Positions 21,945 through 29,116 of a stretch of 29,116 bases of DNA are shown piece after piece (within the stretch, counting starts at the first letter, position 1; every line of letters starts with the position of its first letter). Under the pieces are notes generated by a model. It saw only the letters and a list, made by a program, of their open reading frames with translations. It was not told where the DNA came from and ran no database searches. The DNA is from an uncultured Eubacteriales bacterium (lineage in GTDB: Bacteria > Bacillota > Clostridia > Peptostreptococcales > Anaerovoracaceae): assembly GCA_900553025.1 (NCBI GenBank), contig USBT01000010.1:1-29116 (forward strand). Direction: 5' to 3'. A program made the translations under genes and the position numbers.

Positions 21945-22691
21945 TTATAATGTGAGCAATTCGGGCTCACCATCATTAATTACTATCGTATTTTCATAAT
22001 GGGCTGAAAGTCCACCATCAACTGTAACAACCGTCCAATCATTCAACAGGGTTTCAGTTTTATAACTTCCCTGTACTATCATAGGTTCAATAGCTAATAC
22101 CATGCCTTCTTGAAGTCTTGGACCTTTACCTGGATCACCATAATTTGGAATCGGTGGATCCTCATGTAGATTTCTTCCAACACCATGTCCAACATAATCC
22201 CTTATTACCCCGAAGCCAGCTCTTTCCGCATGTTCTTGAATTGCATGTGAAACATCTGATAATCTATGTCCAACTTTTGCAAATTCTATGCCCTTAAAGA
22301 AGCTTTCTTCCGTGGTCCTAATAAGATTCAAAGCATCCTCGCTAATTTCACCGACAGGATAGGTACGAGCAGCATCGCTCACATAATGTTTCCAGGTGGA
22401 ACCTACGTCCACGCTGACAACGTCACCTTCCTTTAGGATTCTCTCTTTACTTGGAATGCCATGAACAATTTCTTCATTTATGGAAACACAAGCTGCTCCC
22501 GGAAATCCTCCATATCCTTTAAAAGTGGGATACATATTATATCCGGTAATTGTTTTTTCAACGTAATTATTGATGTCCATAGTAGAGATGCCCGGCTTTA
22601 TAATATCCGCAAGGGTTCTCAAAACATATCCAGTAACCTTTCCGGACTCACGCATCAAATCAATTTCGTCTTTTGATTTAATGATTATCAT
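21945..22691 (-). CDS. map: Methionine aminopeptidase, type I
   Basis: Removes the N-terminal methionine from new proteins. The 248 residues include substrate-contacting His78 and the five metal ligands Asp95, Asp106, His169, Glu202 and Glu233 (SVDVGSTW, YVSDAART, VGHGVGRNLHEDP, IEPM, HYENT). It starts one base after the adk stop, with GGAGCAATA upstream inside adk. Confidence 0.97.
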   Translation of the reverse strand: MIIIKSKDEIDLMRESGKVTGYVLRTLADIIKPGISTMDINNYVEKTITGYNMYPTFKGYGGFPGAACVSINEEIVHGIPSKERILKEGDVVSVDVGSTWKHYVSDAARTYPVGEISEDALNLIRTTEESFFKGIEFAKVGHRLSDVSHAIQEHAERAGFGVIRDYVGHGVGRNLHEDPPIPNYGDPGKGPRLQEGMVLAIEPMIVQGSYKTETLLNDWTVVTVDGGLSAHYENTIVINDGEPELLTL

Positions 22692-22692
22692 A

Positions 22693-23340
22693 TTATTGCT
22701 CCAAGCCCTTAATTATGTCTGCAAGAACATCGTCTAGGTCTTTATTTCCATCAATATTGATAATAACGCCGGCCTTATCGTAATAGTCAACCAATGGTTT
22801 TGTTTGCTTATTATAAACGTCAATTCTATTCAAAACAGTTTCTTCAGTATCGTCTGCTCTTTGGATCAGTTCTCCGCTACACAAATCACAAATACCATCT
22901 TTTTTAGGTGGGATATTTACTACATGATAGCTAGCACCACATGATTTGCAAACTCTTCTTCCAGTTATTCTTTTTACTAGAGCATCTTTTTCAACATCTA
23001 TGTTGATAACCTTATCTATTTTCTCACCCCTTTGGGTAAGAAATTCATCTAGTTTTTCAGCTTGAAAGATCGTCCTTGGAAATCCGTCGAGCAAGAATCC
23101 ATTTTTGCAGTCATCCTTTGTAAGTCTATCTGTTGCTATTTCAACAACAAGTTCATCTGGAACGAGTTCTCCTCTATCCATATAGGCTTTTGCTCTCTTC
23201 CCTAGTTCTGTTTGATTTTTTATGTTCTCGCGAAATATATCTCCCGTTGAAATATGAGGTATATTGTATTTTTCAACAATCTTCACTGCCTGGGTACCCT
23301 TACCTGCTCCAGGAGGTCCCAACAAAATTGTTCTTAACAT
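22693..23340 (-). CDS. adk: Adenylate kinase
   Basis: Interconverts ATP plus AMP with two ADP. The 215-residue long-form enzyme has the P-loop GPPGAGKGT (8-16), AMP-site STGDIFR (31-37), DGFPRT (85-90) and a LID domain with Cys131, Cys134, Cys151 and Cys154. These four cysteines make a structural zinc site, typical of Gram-positive enzymes. It lies 12 bases after secY, in the usual spc-operon place. Confidence 0.97.
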   Translation of the reverse strand: MLRTILLGPPGAGKGTQAVKIVEKYNIPHISTGDIFRENIKNQTELGKRAKAYMDRGELVPDELVVEIATDRLTKDDCKNGFLLDGFPRTIFQAEKLDEFLTQRGEKIDKVINIDVEKDALVKRITGRRVCKSCGASYHVVNIPPKKDGICDLCSGELIQRADDTEETVLNRIDVYNKQTKPLVDYYDKAGVIINIDGNKDLDDVLADIIKGLEQ

Positions 23341-23352
23341 GTCCTTCTCCTC

Positions 23353-24633
23353 TTATTTAAGAAATCCTCTATAGTTTCTCATAACCATTTGATCCTCTAA
23401 CTGTCTCATAGTATCAAGGGCAACACCTATTGCGATAAGAAGTGATGTTCCTCCAAATCGTACATCTATTCCCGAAACCTGACTAAGAAGCAAAGGTAAT
23501 GTAGCTACAATCGCAAGGAATATAGCTCCTACTAGCGAAAGCCTGGTCATCACTCTATGCAGATAATCGACCGTCGCTCTGCCTGGTCTAATTCCAGGGA
23601 TAAATCCGCCGTTTGCTCTCATATTACTTGCAATTTCAATTGGATTGAATGTAATTGCAGTATAAAAATATGTGAATGCTATTATAAGCACAACATTAAG
23701 CGCGCCGTAAATCCATGCTCCTGGCATTCCTCCTGGCGACAGATATTTTGTTACAAAAGCTGTAAAATCTGTGTTCGGGAAGAAGTATGTAATTGTTAAC
23801 GGAAATGTTAAAAGTGCCATTGCAAATATTACTGGAATTACTCCCGCTTGATTAACCTTTAGCGGGATGTGCGTTGCTTGACCACCATACATCTTTCTTC
23901 CGACAACTCTCTTTGCATACTGTACTGGAATTTTCCTAGTTCCTTGCTGAACCATGATAATTCCTGCAATTACAACGAGTGCAAATAGTGCAAACAGTAC
24001 TAGGGTTACAACATTTACGCTGCCCTCCTGATACTTAACAACCATGGTTCTTATTCCAGTCGGTATTCTTGCAACTATTCCTGCGAAAATCAAAAGTGAA
24101 ATTCCATTTCCGACACCCTTATCGTTGATTTCTTCACCAAGCCACATTAGAAATGCTGTACCTGCTGTCAAAACTAAGATTATAACTGCAAAAGAAAATA
24201 CAGTTTGATTTATAACAGCGCCTCTAAAAAGACCAACTGTCAAACCAACACTCTGAATCAGACCAAGACCAATCGTCATATATCTTGTAATCTGCGCCAT
24301 TTTCTTTCTGCCTGCGGTTCCCTCTTTAGCTAAATTTTCAAAATACGGGAAAGCTACCGTCAATAGCTGTACTATAATGGATGCTGTAATATATGGTGTG
24401 ATACTCAAGGCAAATATAGTGAATTTTTGAAAAGCTCCACCAGAAAACAGATCAAACAGGTCAAACAATCCTGTTTCACCGCTGAATATTCTAGCTAAGT
24501 AGTCCCTATTGATTCCAGGAACAGGAATGTTAGAGCCTATTCTAAAAACTACGAGCATAGCGAGTGTAAATAAGATTTTTCTTCTCATTTCTGGCACTTT
24601 CCAAGCCTGAGTAACAGTATTAAGCAGTCCCAT
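23353..24633 (-). CDS. secY: Preprotein translocase subunit SecY
   Basis: The 426-residue channel subunit of the Sec translocon, with ten hydrophobic segments. Visible are the start MGLLNTVTQAWKVPEMRRKI, VFRIGSNIPVPGI, SITPYITASIIVQLLT, GTAFLMWLGEEINDKGVGNG and NPIEIASNMRANGGFIPGIR. I chose ATG 24633, one base after the rplO stop and nine bases after GGAGG; the open frame continues upstream inside rplO. Confidence 0.97.
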   Translation of the reverse strand: MGLLNTVTQAWKVPEMRRKILFTLAMLVVFRIGSNIPVPGINRDYLARIFSGETGLFDLFDLFSGGAFQKFTIFALSITPYITASIIVQLLTVAFPYFENLAKEGTAGRKKMAQITRYMTIGLGLIQSVGLTVGLFRGAVINQTVFSFAVIILVLTAGTAFLMWLGEEINDKGVGNGISLLIFAGIVARIPTGIRTMVVKYQEGSVNVVTLVLFALFALVVIAGIIMVQQGTRKIPVQYAKRVVGRKMYGGQATHIPLKVNQAGVIPVIFAMALLTFPLTITYFFPNTDFTAFVTKYLSPGGMPGAWIYGALNVVLIIAFTYFYTAITFNPIEIASNMRANGGFIPGIRPGRATVDYLHRVMTRLSLVGAIFLAIVATLPLLLSQVSGIDVRFGGTSLLIAIGVALDTMRQLEDQMVMRNYRGFLK

Positions 24634-24634
24634 T

Positions 24635-25075
24635 TTACAATACCTCCGCCTTTCCTCCTGCGGACTCAATCTTTTCAATAGCAGTCTTGCTGAATTTATT
24701 TGCCTTAACGGTCAATTTTTTATCGAGTTTACCGTTGCCAAGGATTTTCACTCCGTCTTTAACTTGCTTAACAATTCCTTTTTCTTTAAGCAACTCTACA
24801 GTAACCTCTTGACCATCTTCAAAGCGATTGAGTTCACTTACATTAATGGTTGTATATTTTGTTCCCCAAATGTTTGTAAATCCACGCTTTGGTAGTCTTC
24901 TATATAGTGGCATCTGACCACCTTCAAAGCCTAGTCTAACTCCACCGCCGCTTCTAGCGTTCTGGCCCTTGTGACCTCTTCCAGAAGTTTTACCAAGGCC
25001 AGAACCCTGGCCTCTGCCTTTACGCTTAGGCATCTTTGTGGAGCCTTCTGCTTTTTTTAACTCATGCAGTCGCAT
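24635..25075 (-). CDS. rplO: 50S ribosomal protein L15
   Basis: The 146-residue protein begins MRLHELKKAEGSTKMPKRKG and has the Gly/Arg-rich region GRGQGSGLGKTSGRGHKGQ, then GFEGGQMPLYRRLPKRGF, standard for L15, a late-assembly large-subunit protein. GGAGGTG precedes the ATG. It lies 16 bases after rpmD. Confidence 0.97.
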   Translation of the reverse strand: MRLHELKKAEGSTKMPKRKGRGQGSGLGKTSGRGHKGQNARSGGGVRLGFEGGQMPLYRRLPKRGFTNIWGTKYTTINVSELNRFEDGQEVTVELLKEKGIVKQVKDGVKILGNGKLDKKLTVKANKFSKTAIEKIESAGGKAEVL

Positions 25076-25091
25076 GCTTGCACCTCCAATC

Positions 25092-25271
25092 CTATTGCTC
25101 TTCTACGGTAACAAGATGTATAACCTTGTCTATTGCACCTCTAGTCTGAGGAGTGTCTGCCAATTCAACTGAATGATTTAATTTCTTCAGTCCAAGTGCT
25201 TCCACAACTTTTCTCTGCTTAGGGGTAGCGCCGATTGTACTCTTAGTTAAAGTAATTTTTAACATTGACAT
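25092..25271 (-). CDS. rpmD: 50S ribosomal protein L30
   Basis: A 59-residue protein, MSMLKITLTKSTIGATPKQR onward, with VVEALGLKKLNHSVELADTP, then QTRGAIDKVIHLV, the full bacterial L30 pattern. I chose ATG 25271, eight bases after AGGAGG; the ATG two codons later would also fit the family. It lies between rpsE and rplO as expected. Confidence 0.95.
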   Translation of the reverse strand: MSMLKITLTKSTIGATPKQRKVVEALGLKKLNHSVELADTPQTRGAIDKVIHLVTVEEQ

Positions 25272-25283
25272 TGGTCATTCCTC

Positions 25284-25787
25284 CTATCTAGCAATTTCAT
25301 CTACCGACTTGCCTCTAAGTGCTGCTACTTTTTCAATTGTCATTAGGTTCTTAAGTCCCTCAATTGTTGCAAGTGCCATGTTTACAGTGTTATTAGAACC
25401 TATAGACTTTGCTCTCACATCTTTAAGGCCTGCAGACTCTAACACAACACGTACAGATGAACCTGCGATTACTCCTGTACCTTCTGCAGCAGGCATTATC
25501 AATACTCTACCAGCTCCATATATTCCTACATTTCTGTGTGGCACTGTTGTTCCTACCATCGGAACAGTAATCATATTCTTTTTAGCATCTTCAGTAGCTT
25601 TTCTAACTGCTTCAGGAATCTCCTGTGCCTTACCAAGTCCTACTCCTACATGGCCTTTGCCATCTCCTACAACCATAGTAACGGAAAATCTCATATTTCT
25701 TCCGCCCTTAACAGTCTTGGCAACACGTCTTATATTTACAATTGTTTCTTTAAATTCACTCTTGGGTGCATCTTGTTGTCTAGCCAT
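25284..25787 (-). CDS. rpsE: 30S ribosomal protein S5
   Basis: The 167-residue protein has the double-stranded RNA-binding N-terminal domain (EFKETIVNIRRVAKTVKGGR, then MRFSVTMVVGDGKGHVGVGLG) and the C-terminal domain with AGSSVRVVLESAGLKDVRAK. S5 helps keep translation accurate. It starts 17 bases after rplR. Confidence 0.97.
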   Translation of the reverse strand: MARQQDAPKSEFKETIVNIRRVAKTVKGGRNMRFSVTMVVGDGKGHVGVGLGKAQEIPEAVRKATEDAKKNMITVPMVGTTVPHRNVGIYGAGRVLIMPAAEGTGVIAGSSVRVVLESAGLKDVRAKSIGSNNTVNMALATIEGLKNLMTIEKVAALRGKSVDEIAR

Positions 25788-25804
25788 TTCTCATTCCTCC
25801 TTAT

Positions 25805-26164
25805 TTAGAATTTCAATCCTGCTTCTCGAGCACCCTCTGCCAGTTCTTTAACTCTTCCGTGATAAAGAAATCCACCTCTGTCAAAAGCAACATTCTCGAT
25901 GCCCTTATCCAATGCTCTCTTCGCAATGAGTTCTCCAACCTTCTTTGCAGCCTCTTTGTTACCACCATTTTCGCTCTTCATTTCCTTCTCAAGAGTAGAA
26001 GCGGAAACAAGTGTATTGCCATTCTCATCATCGATAATTTGAGCTGAGATGTTCTTGTTGGATCTGAAAACGCAAAGCCTTGGTTTTTCAGGAGTTCCGA
26101 TTAAGTTTTTTCTGACTCTTAGGTGTCTCTTAACACGTTTGTCATTTCTGCTTTTTTTAGACAT
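25805..26164 (-). CDS. rplR: 50S ribosomal protein L18
   Basis: The 119-residue protein has RKNLIGTPEKPRLCVFRSNK, AQIIDDENGNTLVSAST and the ending YHGRVKELAEGAREAGLKF, typical of L18, a 5S rRNA-binding protein. AAAGGAG precedes the ATG. Confidence 0.97.
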   Translation of the reverse strand: MSKKSRNDKRVKRHLRVRKNLIGTPEKPRLCVFRSNKNISAQIIDDENGNTLVSASTLEKEMKSENGGNKEAAKKVGELIAKRALDKGIENVAFDRGGFLYHGRVKELAEGAREAGLKF

Positions 26165-26180
26165 TTAATTCACTCCTTTC

Positions 26181-26726
26181 TTACGCCTTAGCTCCAGTTT
26201 TTCCTTCTTTTCTGCGAATATATTCATCTTCATATCTAATTCCCTTGCCCTTATATGGCTCAGGTTTTCTCCAGTCTCTAATGACTGCAGCATAGTTTCC
26301 AACTAACGCTTTATCTATGCCCTTAACTACAACTGTTGTTGCATCTGCAACTTCAGTTTCAATTCCTTCAGGATCTTCCATTTCAACAGGGTGCGAAAAA
26401 CCGAGATTCATTACAAGTTTCTTGCCTTTTTTCTCCGCTCTGAAACCAACACCGTTCAATACAAGTTTCTTCTGGAAGCCATCTGTTACTCCGATAACCA
26501 TATTGTTAACTAGAGCTCTAGCCAGTCCGTGCTGTGCTCTCATTGTACGGGCATCTGATTCTCTTGAGAAAACAACGCTTCCGTCTTCTACAGCAACCTT
26601 GATTTCAGGGCTTACTTTTTGTGAAAGTGATCCTTTTGGACCTTTTACAGTAATCATGTTGTTTTCTTTTACATCTACCTCTACTCCAGAAGGTAGCTGT
26701 ACAGGTTTTAATCCTATTCTTGACAT
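26181..26726 (-). CDS. rplF: 50S ribosomal protein L6
   Basis: The 181-residue two-domain protein starts MSRIGLKPVQLPSGVEVDVK and ends with the RNA-binding signature KPEPYKGKGIRYEDEYIRRK. L6 lies near the GTPase centre. It starts 10 bases after rpsH. Confidence 0.97.
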   Translation of the reverse strand: MSRIGLKPVQLPSGVEVDVKENNMITVKGPKGSLSQKVSPEIKVAVEDGSVVFSRESDARTMRAQHGLARALVNNMVIGVTDGFQKKLVLNGVGFRAEKKGKKLVMNLGFSHPVEMEDPEGIETEVADATTVVVKGIDKALVGNYAAVIRDWRKPEPYKGKGIRYEDEYIRRKEGKTGAKA

Positions 26727-26736
26727 ATTCTACCTC

Positions 26737-27135
26737 CTACCAAATATAGCAGATTACTTCTCCACCTACGCCTAATTCTCTTGCCTTCTTATCGCTTACA
26801 ACGCCTTTTGAAGAAGATATAATAGCCACACCAAGACCCCCAAGCACTCTAGGAACTTGGTCAGCCTTAGCATATACCTTTAGACCTGGTTTAGAAATTT
26901 TCTTAATTCCACTAATTACTCGTTCTTTGTTAGCACCATACTTCATGTCAATCTTTATGATGCCCTGTTTATTATCATCGATTTCTTCAAATCCCTTAAT
27001 GTAGCCTTCTTCAAGCAATATCTCTGCAATGGATTTTTTAATCTTAGATGCAGGAATATCAACTGTTTCATGACCTACAGTATTGGCATTTCTGATTCTA
27101 GTCAGCATATCTGCTATAGGATCTGTCATTGTCAT
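26737..27135 (-). CDS. rpsH: 30S ribosomal protein S8
   Basis: The 132-residue protein has DPIADMLTRIRNANTVGHET, GLKVYAKADQVPRVLGGLGV and the ending SDKKARELGVGGEVICYIW, characteristic of S8. In E. coli S8 represses the spc operon by binding the rplE region. ATG 27135 is ten bases after AGGAG. Confidence 0.97.
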   Translation of the reverse strand: MTMTDPIADMLTRIRNANTVGHETVDIPASKIKKSIAEILLEEGYIKGFEEIDDNKQGIIKIDMKYGANKERVISGIKKISKPGLKVYAKADQVPRVLGGLGVAIISSSKGVVSDKKARELGVGGEVICYIW

Positions 27136-27159
27136 TACAGTAATTCTCCTTTCTGTGAT

Positions 27160-27345
27160 TTACCAGCTAGCCTTCTTCACGCCGGGAATTTCACCCTTGT
27201 AGGCAAGCTCTCTGAAGCATATACGGCAGATACCGTATTTCTTCAATACGGAGTGCGGCCTTCCACAGATTTTGCATCTGGTATATGCACGTGTTGAAAA
27301 TTTAGGTTTTCTCTGCTGTTTAACCTTGAGAGATTTTTTAGCCAT
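27160..27345 (-). CDS. rpsN: 30S ribosomal protein S14, zinc-binding type
   Basis: A 61-residue short S14 with a zinc ribbon, CKIC (24-27) and CRIC (40-43), and the ending GEIPGVKKASW. This is the zinc-dependent (type Z) form standard in this operon. It lies nine bases after rplE. Confidence 0.97.
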   Translation of the reverse strand: MAKKSLKVKQQRKPKFSTRAYTRCKICGRPHSVLKKYGICRICFRELAYKGEIPGVKKASW

Positions 27346-27354
27346 CTTCTCCTC

Positions 27355-27897
27355 CTATTTCTCAAACGGCATTCCAAGAAGTGATAGCAATGCTGCTGCT
27401 TCTTCATCTGTTTTAGCCGTCGTTGTGAATACAATGTTCATGCCTTTAATGGATTCAACCTCATCATATTTGATTTCAGGGAAAATAAGTTGCTCCTTAA
27501 TTCCCATTGAATAATTTCCTCTACCATCAAATGAATTCTTGCTGACTCCTTTAAAGTCTCTTACTCTTGGAAGAGAGATGTTGAAAAACTTGTCTACAAA
27601 CTCATACATATTATCTCCTCTAAGAGTAACCTTGCAACCTACAGGCATGCCTTCTCTAACTTTAAAGTTAGCTATTGACTTTCTTGCTTTGGTCTTAACA
27701 GGTCTCTGACCAGAAATAACAGCTAGTTCTTTAACTGCAGAGTCCAAAATCTTTGCATTTTCTTTTGCTTCCCCAAGTCCCATGTTGATTGTAACCTTAA
27801 CAAGTTTAGGGACTTCCATAGGATTTTTATAATCGAATTTTTCCTTAAGTGCTTTAAAAACATCATTTTTATATGTTTCTCTTAATCTTGCTGTCAA
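27355..27897 (-). CDS. rplE: 50S ribosomal protein L5
   Basis: The 180-residue 5S rRNA-binding protein has MEVPKLVKVTINMGLGEAKE, ISGQRPVKTKARKSIANFKV and FPEIKYDEVESIKGMNIVFT. The start is TTG 27897, six bases after a strong AGGAGGAG; no ATG is available nearby, so a TTG start looks real and may lower translation slightly. Confidence 0.96.
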   Translation of the reverse strand: MTARLRETYKNDVFKALKEKFDYKNPMEVPKLVKVTINMGLGEAKENAKILDSAVKELAVISGQRPVKTKARKSIANFKVREGMPVGCKVTLRGDNMYEFVDKFFNISLPRVRDFKGVSKNSFDGRGNYSMGIKEQLIFPEIKYDEVESIKGMNIVFTTTAKTDEEAAALLSLLGMPFEK

Positions 27898-27914
27898 AAT
27901 ACTCTCCTCCTTTC

Positions 27915-28220
27915 CTAGTCTATTACGCTGCCACTCTTCTTAGCTACTCTAACCTTGTTTCCATCGTTAAAAGTATATCCGAGCTTTGATGCTTGTTTTG
28001 ATTTTGAATCGTAGTACATAACATTAGAAACGTCGATAGGGCCCTCAACGTGTTTAATTTCAGCTTTTGCTTTCTGTGTCTGCTTTTGGTGTTTTGTTTG
28101 AACATTCACACCTTCTACGATTACCTTATTCTCTTTAGGAAAAGCCTTAACAACCTTTCCTACTTTACCCTTATCTTTTCCGGCGATTACTACCACCGTA
28201 TCGTCTTTTTTAATTCGCAT
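27915..28220 (-). CDS. rplX: 50S ribosomal protein L24
   Basis: The 101-residue protein has the KOW motif DTVVVIAGKDKGKVGKVVKA near the N-terminus and VEGVNVQTKHQK, typical of L24, an early-assembly protein. Seventeen bases separate it from rplE. AGGGGG precedes the ATG. Confidence 0.97.
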   Translation of the reverse strand: MRIKKDDTVVVIAGKDKGKVGKVVKAFPKENKVIVEGVNVQTKHQKQTQKAKAEIKHVEGPIDVSNVMYYDSKSKQASKLGYTFNDGNKVRVAKKSGSVID

Positions 28221-28231
28221 ATTAGAACCCC

Positions 28232-28606
28232 CTATAGAACTTCCGGTGCCAGTGACACAATCTTCATGAATCCTCTGTCACGAAGTTCTCTTGCAACAGG
28301 TCCGAAGATACGTGTACCAACCGGGGTTTTGTCTTCTTTATCCTTGATGATTACTGCGGCATTCTGGTCAAACTTTACATAGCTTCCATCAGCTCGTCTT
28401 GCACCTGTTTTAGATCTTACAACAACTGCCTTAACAACATCACCCTTCTTTACCAGTCCACCTGGAGAAGCGTCCTTAACGGCACAAACTACAATGTCTC
28501 CAATGTTAGCATATTTACGACTAGTACCCCCAAGAACTTTGATGCAAAGAAGTTCCTTCGCACCCGAATTATCTGCAACTCTGAGTCTTGATTCTGTCTG
28601 TATCAT
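28232..28606 (-). CDS. rplN: 50S ribosomal protein L14
   Basis: The 124-residue protein starts MIQTESRLRVADNSGAKELL and has RSKTGARRADGSYVKFDQNA and GTRIFGPVARELRDRGFMKI, the L14 signatures. It contacts L19 and helps form an intersubunit bridge. AAGGAGG lies nine bases before the ATG. Confidence 0.97.
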   Translation of the reverse strand: MIQTESRLRVADNSGAKELLCIKVLGGTSRKYANIGDIVVCAVKDASPGGLVKKGDVVKAVVVRSKTGARRADGSYVKFDQNAAVIIKDKEDKTPVGTRIFGPVARELRDRGFMKIVSLAPEVL

Positions 28607-28620
28607 ATTCTGGTGCCTCC

Positions 28621-28875
28621 TTACTTAACTTTCTCTACTATCTTAACAAGTCTCCATCTTTTGTCTTTTGATAGAGGTCTTGTTTCCATAATTTTAACTC
28701 TATCACCAATTAAACATTCATTATTTTCATCATGTGCTTTAAATTTTGTAGTTTTTTTCATTTGTTTTTTATAAAGTGGGTGAGAAACGAAAGTTGCAAC
28801 TTCTACAACTATTGTCTTATCCATCTTATTAGAAACTACATTTCCTATTATGACTTTTCTACTATTTCTTTCCAT
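28621..28875 (-). CDS. rpsQ: 30S ribosomal protein S17
   Basis: The 84-residue OB-fold protein has IGNVVSNKMDKTIVVEV, HPLYKKQMKKTTKFKAHDE and RVKIMETRPLSKDKRWRLV, the S17 pattern. It binds the 5' domain of 16S rRNA. AAGGAGG lies 11 bases before the ATG. Confidence 0.97.
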   Translation of the reverse strand: MERNSRKVIIGNVVSNKMDKTIVVEVATFVSHPLYKKQMKKTTKFKAHDENNECLIGDRVKIMETRPLSKDKRWRLVKIVEKVK

Positions 28876-28881
28876 ATAGTA

Positions 28882-29088
28882 TTAAGCCTCCTTTCCAGCA
28901 TTAAGCTCACGTTCTCTGATAATAGTTTTAACACGAGCTATATCTTTTCTAATGCCACCAATTCTCATAGGATTTTCTAACTGTCCAGTGGCTAATTGAA
29001 AACGTAGATTAAATAATTCTACTTTTAAATCTTTTAATTTTGCTTGTAAATCACTATCGTTCATTTGGCGAATTTCTTTAATTTTCAT
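28882..29088 (-). CDS. rpmC: 50S ribosomal protein L29
   Basis: A 68-residue two-helix protein near the exit tunnel, MKIKEIRQMNDSDLQAKLKD onward, with KVELFNLRFQLATGQLENP. I chose ATG 29088, which fits AAGGTG and homologue length; a GTG three codons upstream lies in that site. It overlaps the end of rplP by 11 bases, so the two are translationally coupled. Confidence 0.95.
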   Translation of the reverse strand: MKIKEIRQMNDSDLQAKLKDLKVELFNLRFQLATGQLENPMRIGGIRKDIARVKTIIRERELNAGKEA

Positions 29089-29116
29089 TAGCTTCACCTT
29101 CCTTCATCTCACGAGT
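29078..29116 (-). CDS. rplP: 50S ribosomal protein L16, C-terminal end only
   Basis: The last 12 codons of a minus-strand gene enter at the right edge (TREMKEGEANEN, stop TAA 29080-29078). Only the position directly before rpmC, universal for rplP, and the plausible charged tail support the call. Confidence 0.8.
   Translation of the reverse strand, partial: TREMKEGEANEN

Noticed and set aside
25309..25851. 180-codon open frame on the plus strand
   Set aside because: It is a mirror of rpsE and rplR codon structure; the minus-strand products are unmistakable ribosomal proteins and the plus frame has no recognisable domain.

Overview
The window looks like a chromosomal core region of a low-GC Gram-positive bacterium of the class Clostridia. 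The reasons are AT-rich DNA, strong AGGAGG-type ribosome binding sites, a standard Firmicutes spc/alpha ribosomal block, a clostridial set of pyrimidine genes with the PyrK/PyrD-1B dihydroorotate dehydrogenase plus a PyrI regulatory chain, and a four-Cys adenylate kinase. I cannot name the genus from sequence alone. All genes except a fragment at the left edge and putP lie on the minus strand.

Layout, left to right. (1) 1-166: the 3' end of an unrecognised plus-strand gene, meeting pyrI tail to tail. (2) 161-6242: a de novo pyrimidine operon, transcribed pyrC-pyrK-pyrD-pyrFE-pyrB-pyrI from a strong promoter at 6282-6310. It carries every step from carbamoyl phosphate to UMP, but not carbamoyl phosphate synthetase. 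The last two enzymes are one fused protein in the order PyrF-PyrE. (3) 6412-9713: rho, a DUF1385 (YqhQ) membrane protein and prmC, with a promoter in front of rho. (4) 9714-11690: an intergenic region with paired dyad repeats, then the plus-strand sodium/proline symporter putP and a hairpin resembling an IS200/IS605 end. (5) 11691-17096: pcrA, ligA and a HypE/PurM-like ATP-binding protein, arranged as an operon. (6) 17164-17532: a complete adenosylcobalamin riboswitch unit (promoter, aptamer, two terminators) with no recognisable target gene. (7) 17618-18458: three small genes for charged, repetitive proteins, one of them LEA-like and one with a single C-terminal membrane segment. (8) 18639-29116: the spc and alpha ribosomal operons from the end of rplP to rplQ, with secY, adk, map, infA and rpoA, closed by a terminator.

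The most unusual items are the orphan cobalamin riboswitch, the inverted PyrF-PyrE fusion, a 23-bp tandem repeat just upstream of the pyr promoter with a related promoter-like motif before pyrFE, the cluster of LEA-like small genes, and a Rho that lacks its usual N-terminal helical domain. I did not find a defence system, CRISPR array, prophage or tRNA gene.
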